Shown piece by piece: positions 63,264 to 64,000 of a DNA stretch of 64,000 bases. The DNA comes from Sporosarcina sp. P33. GTDB taxonomy: Bacteria > Bacillota > Bacilli > Bacillales_A > Planococcaceae. The stretch covers positions 1,466,501-1,530,500 of the forward strand of contig NZ_CP015027.1 in NCBI RefSeq assembly GCF_002077155.1, in the 5' to 3' direction. The position numbers were made by a program, and so were the translations under genes. The notes beneath the pieces were generated by a model, which worked only from the letters and a program-made list of their open reading frames with translations, was not told the origin of the DNA and searched no databases. Within the stretch, counting starts at the first letter, position 1. Each line of letters begins with the position of its first letter.

Positions 63264-63711
63264 GGCTATGCCCGATATGGCGGAAAGCCTTTGCAACTTT
63301 TCGTTCTTCCCGCTTGAATGGAATGCCCATTTCCTGCAGCAATTCCTCCACTAAATAATCATACTGTACGAGCATGTCCTGATCCTCAAACTGCGCAGGC
63401 AAATGCCGGTTTCCAAGCTGATGTGCAATCGTTCCCATTTCAAGCATCGAGCGAGGGCTGATGATTAGTAAATCATCAGATAGCACGTCAATGAAGATGA
63501 TATTTTTATCATCCATAAAAAGAACGTCGCCAGCTTCCAAATCACGCGGATTTTTTAAACGGATGCCGATTTCACGTCCATGATCTGTTTCCACGCGCTG
63601 AATTCTTTTCATTAAATGCGCACTTTCCAGGTACACTTTCTCTTTATGGCGCTTTTCATATTCACCTGGTTCTAAATCTTTTACGTTCAGTAAGACTTCT
63701 TCTACTATCAT
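63256..63711 (-). CDS. ureE: Urease nickel metallochaperone UreE
   Basis: This 151-residue chaperone delivers nickel to the urease complex. It has the N-terminal peptide-binding domain, the metal-site histidine in the [20 protein letters not shown] segment and a short C-terminal HIGHSHD tail rather than a long His-rich one, as in Sporosarcina-type UreE. The ATG at 63711 follows TTTGAGGTGAAAAAC; the frame is open to 63771 inside ureC/E junction sequence. Confidence 0.96.
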   Translation of the reverse strand: MIVEEVLLNVKDLEPGEYEKRHKEKVYLESAHLMKRIQRVETDHGREIGIRLKNPRDLEAGDVLFMDDKNIIFIDVLSDDLLIISPRSMLEMGTIAHQLGNRHLPAQFEDQDMLVQYDYLVEELLQEMGIPFKREERKVAKAFRHIGHSHD

Positions 63712-63721
63712 GTTTTTCACC

Positions 63722-64000
63722 TCAAAATAAGAAATAGCGTTGCCCCATTGGCACTTCATCAATCGGATCACATGTGATGAGCTTTCCGTCGATTCTCACT
63801 TCATACGTCTGCGGATCTACATCAATATCCGGAGTGGCTGTATTTAATTTCATGTCTTTCTTCGTAAGACCGCGTATATTGCGCACAGGAAGCACTATTT
63901 TTTCAAGTCCAAGCTTTTCTTTTATTCCTTGGTCGTATGCAATCTGAGAAACGAATGTAATGGAACTCTGCGACAGCGCCTTTCCGAGTGCTGCGTACAT
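63722..64000 (-). CDS. ureC: Urease subunit alpha, C-terminal fragment (start beyond window)
   Basis: Only the last 92 codons of the large catalytic subunit are in the window. They read through [20 protein letters not shown] and end GQRYFLF, the standard UreC C-terminus. The nickel ligands and the mobile flap lie further upstream outside the window. It is 10 bp upstream of ureE. The frame continues beyond position 64000, so the ATG there is internal. Confidence 0.95.
   Translation of the reverse strand: MYAALGKALSQSSITFVSQIAYDQGIKEKLGLEKIVLPVRNIRGLTKKDMKLNTATPDIDVDPQTYEVRIDGKLITCDPIDEVPMGQRYFLF

Overview
The window is chromosomal DNA of a low-to-mid GC, endospore-forming Firmicute of the order Bacillales. 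Sporulation and germination genes (gerD, cwlD, kbaA, a pdaB homologue), the order cwlD-salA-gerD-kbaA-pdaB-tRNAs-sigW-rsiW-cdaA-cdaR-glmM, strong GGAGG ribosome binding sites and CCA-encoding tRNAs all fit. A urease accessory operon beside a nickel-type ABC importer, plus arginase, points to a ureolytic Planococcaceae member such as Sporosarcina. The genus is inferred from gene content, not from a database search.

Layout. 1-9.4 kb: the truncated Mrp antiporter subunit A, a KdpD-like universal stress protein, murB, a YceI-family protein, a FAD/Rieske oxidoreductase, ppaC, and the divergent nitric-oxide pair nsrR/hmp. 9.4-15.4 kb: a YkvI-type membrane protein, 3-methyladenine glycosylase, a BmrA-like exporter, a cysteine-less uracil-DNA glycosylase homologue, the niacin transporter niaP, and a 42-bp tandem repeat array. 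15.4-20.3 kb: the Fur-controlled siderophore importer yclNOPQ and a lipoprotein. 20.4-32.9 kb: a candidate small RNA, hflX, guaD, a nitroreductase, a methyltransferase, patB, a large SLH-domain exported protein, a YhdH/YhfP-type oxidoreductase, putP, and small conserved genes.

33-38 kb: a convergent three-gene signalling module (hybrid histidine kinase; stand-alone receiver; Hpt-REC-GGDEF-REC protein) that looks like a phosphorelay ending in c-di-GMP synthesis. 38-46 kb: glmM, cdaR and cdaA (c-di-AMP and cell-wall precursor), the autoregulated sigW-rsiW pair, arginase, and a PAS-GGDEF-EAL protein just upstream of arginase. 46-51 kb: a five-tRNA operon (Asn-Thr-Glu-Tyr-Gln) and the spore cluster, in which the PdaB homologue has lost its catalytic motifs. 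51-55.8 kb: a rhodanese, an uncharacterised acidic protein, an HpaB-type monooxygenase, a DUF3889 protein, tenA under a TPP riboswitch, and a duplicated-domain protein. 55.9-64 kb: a four-gene nickel/peptide-type ABC importer followed, further upstream on the same strand, by ureC(partial)-ureE-ureF-ureG-ureD.

The genes work together in a few clear ways. Arginase makes urea, urease splits it, and UreDEFG with the adjacent importer would supply and insert nickel. SigW-RsiW, CdaA-CdaR and GlmM form the usual envelope-homeostasis block. The c-di-GMP cyclase and the c-di-GMP phosphodiesterase lie within about 10 kb of each other. I found no insertion sequence, prophage, rRNA gene or CRISPR array. 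The features least explained by known families are the 42-bp array, the spacer element inside the tRNA operon, the PdaB-like pseudoenzyme, the C-rich candidate small RNA and the large C-terminal part of the SLH protein.
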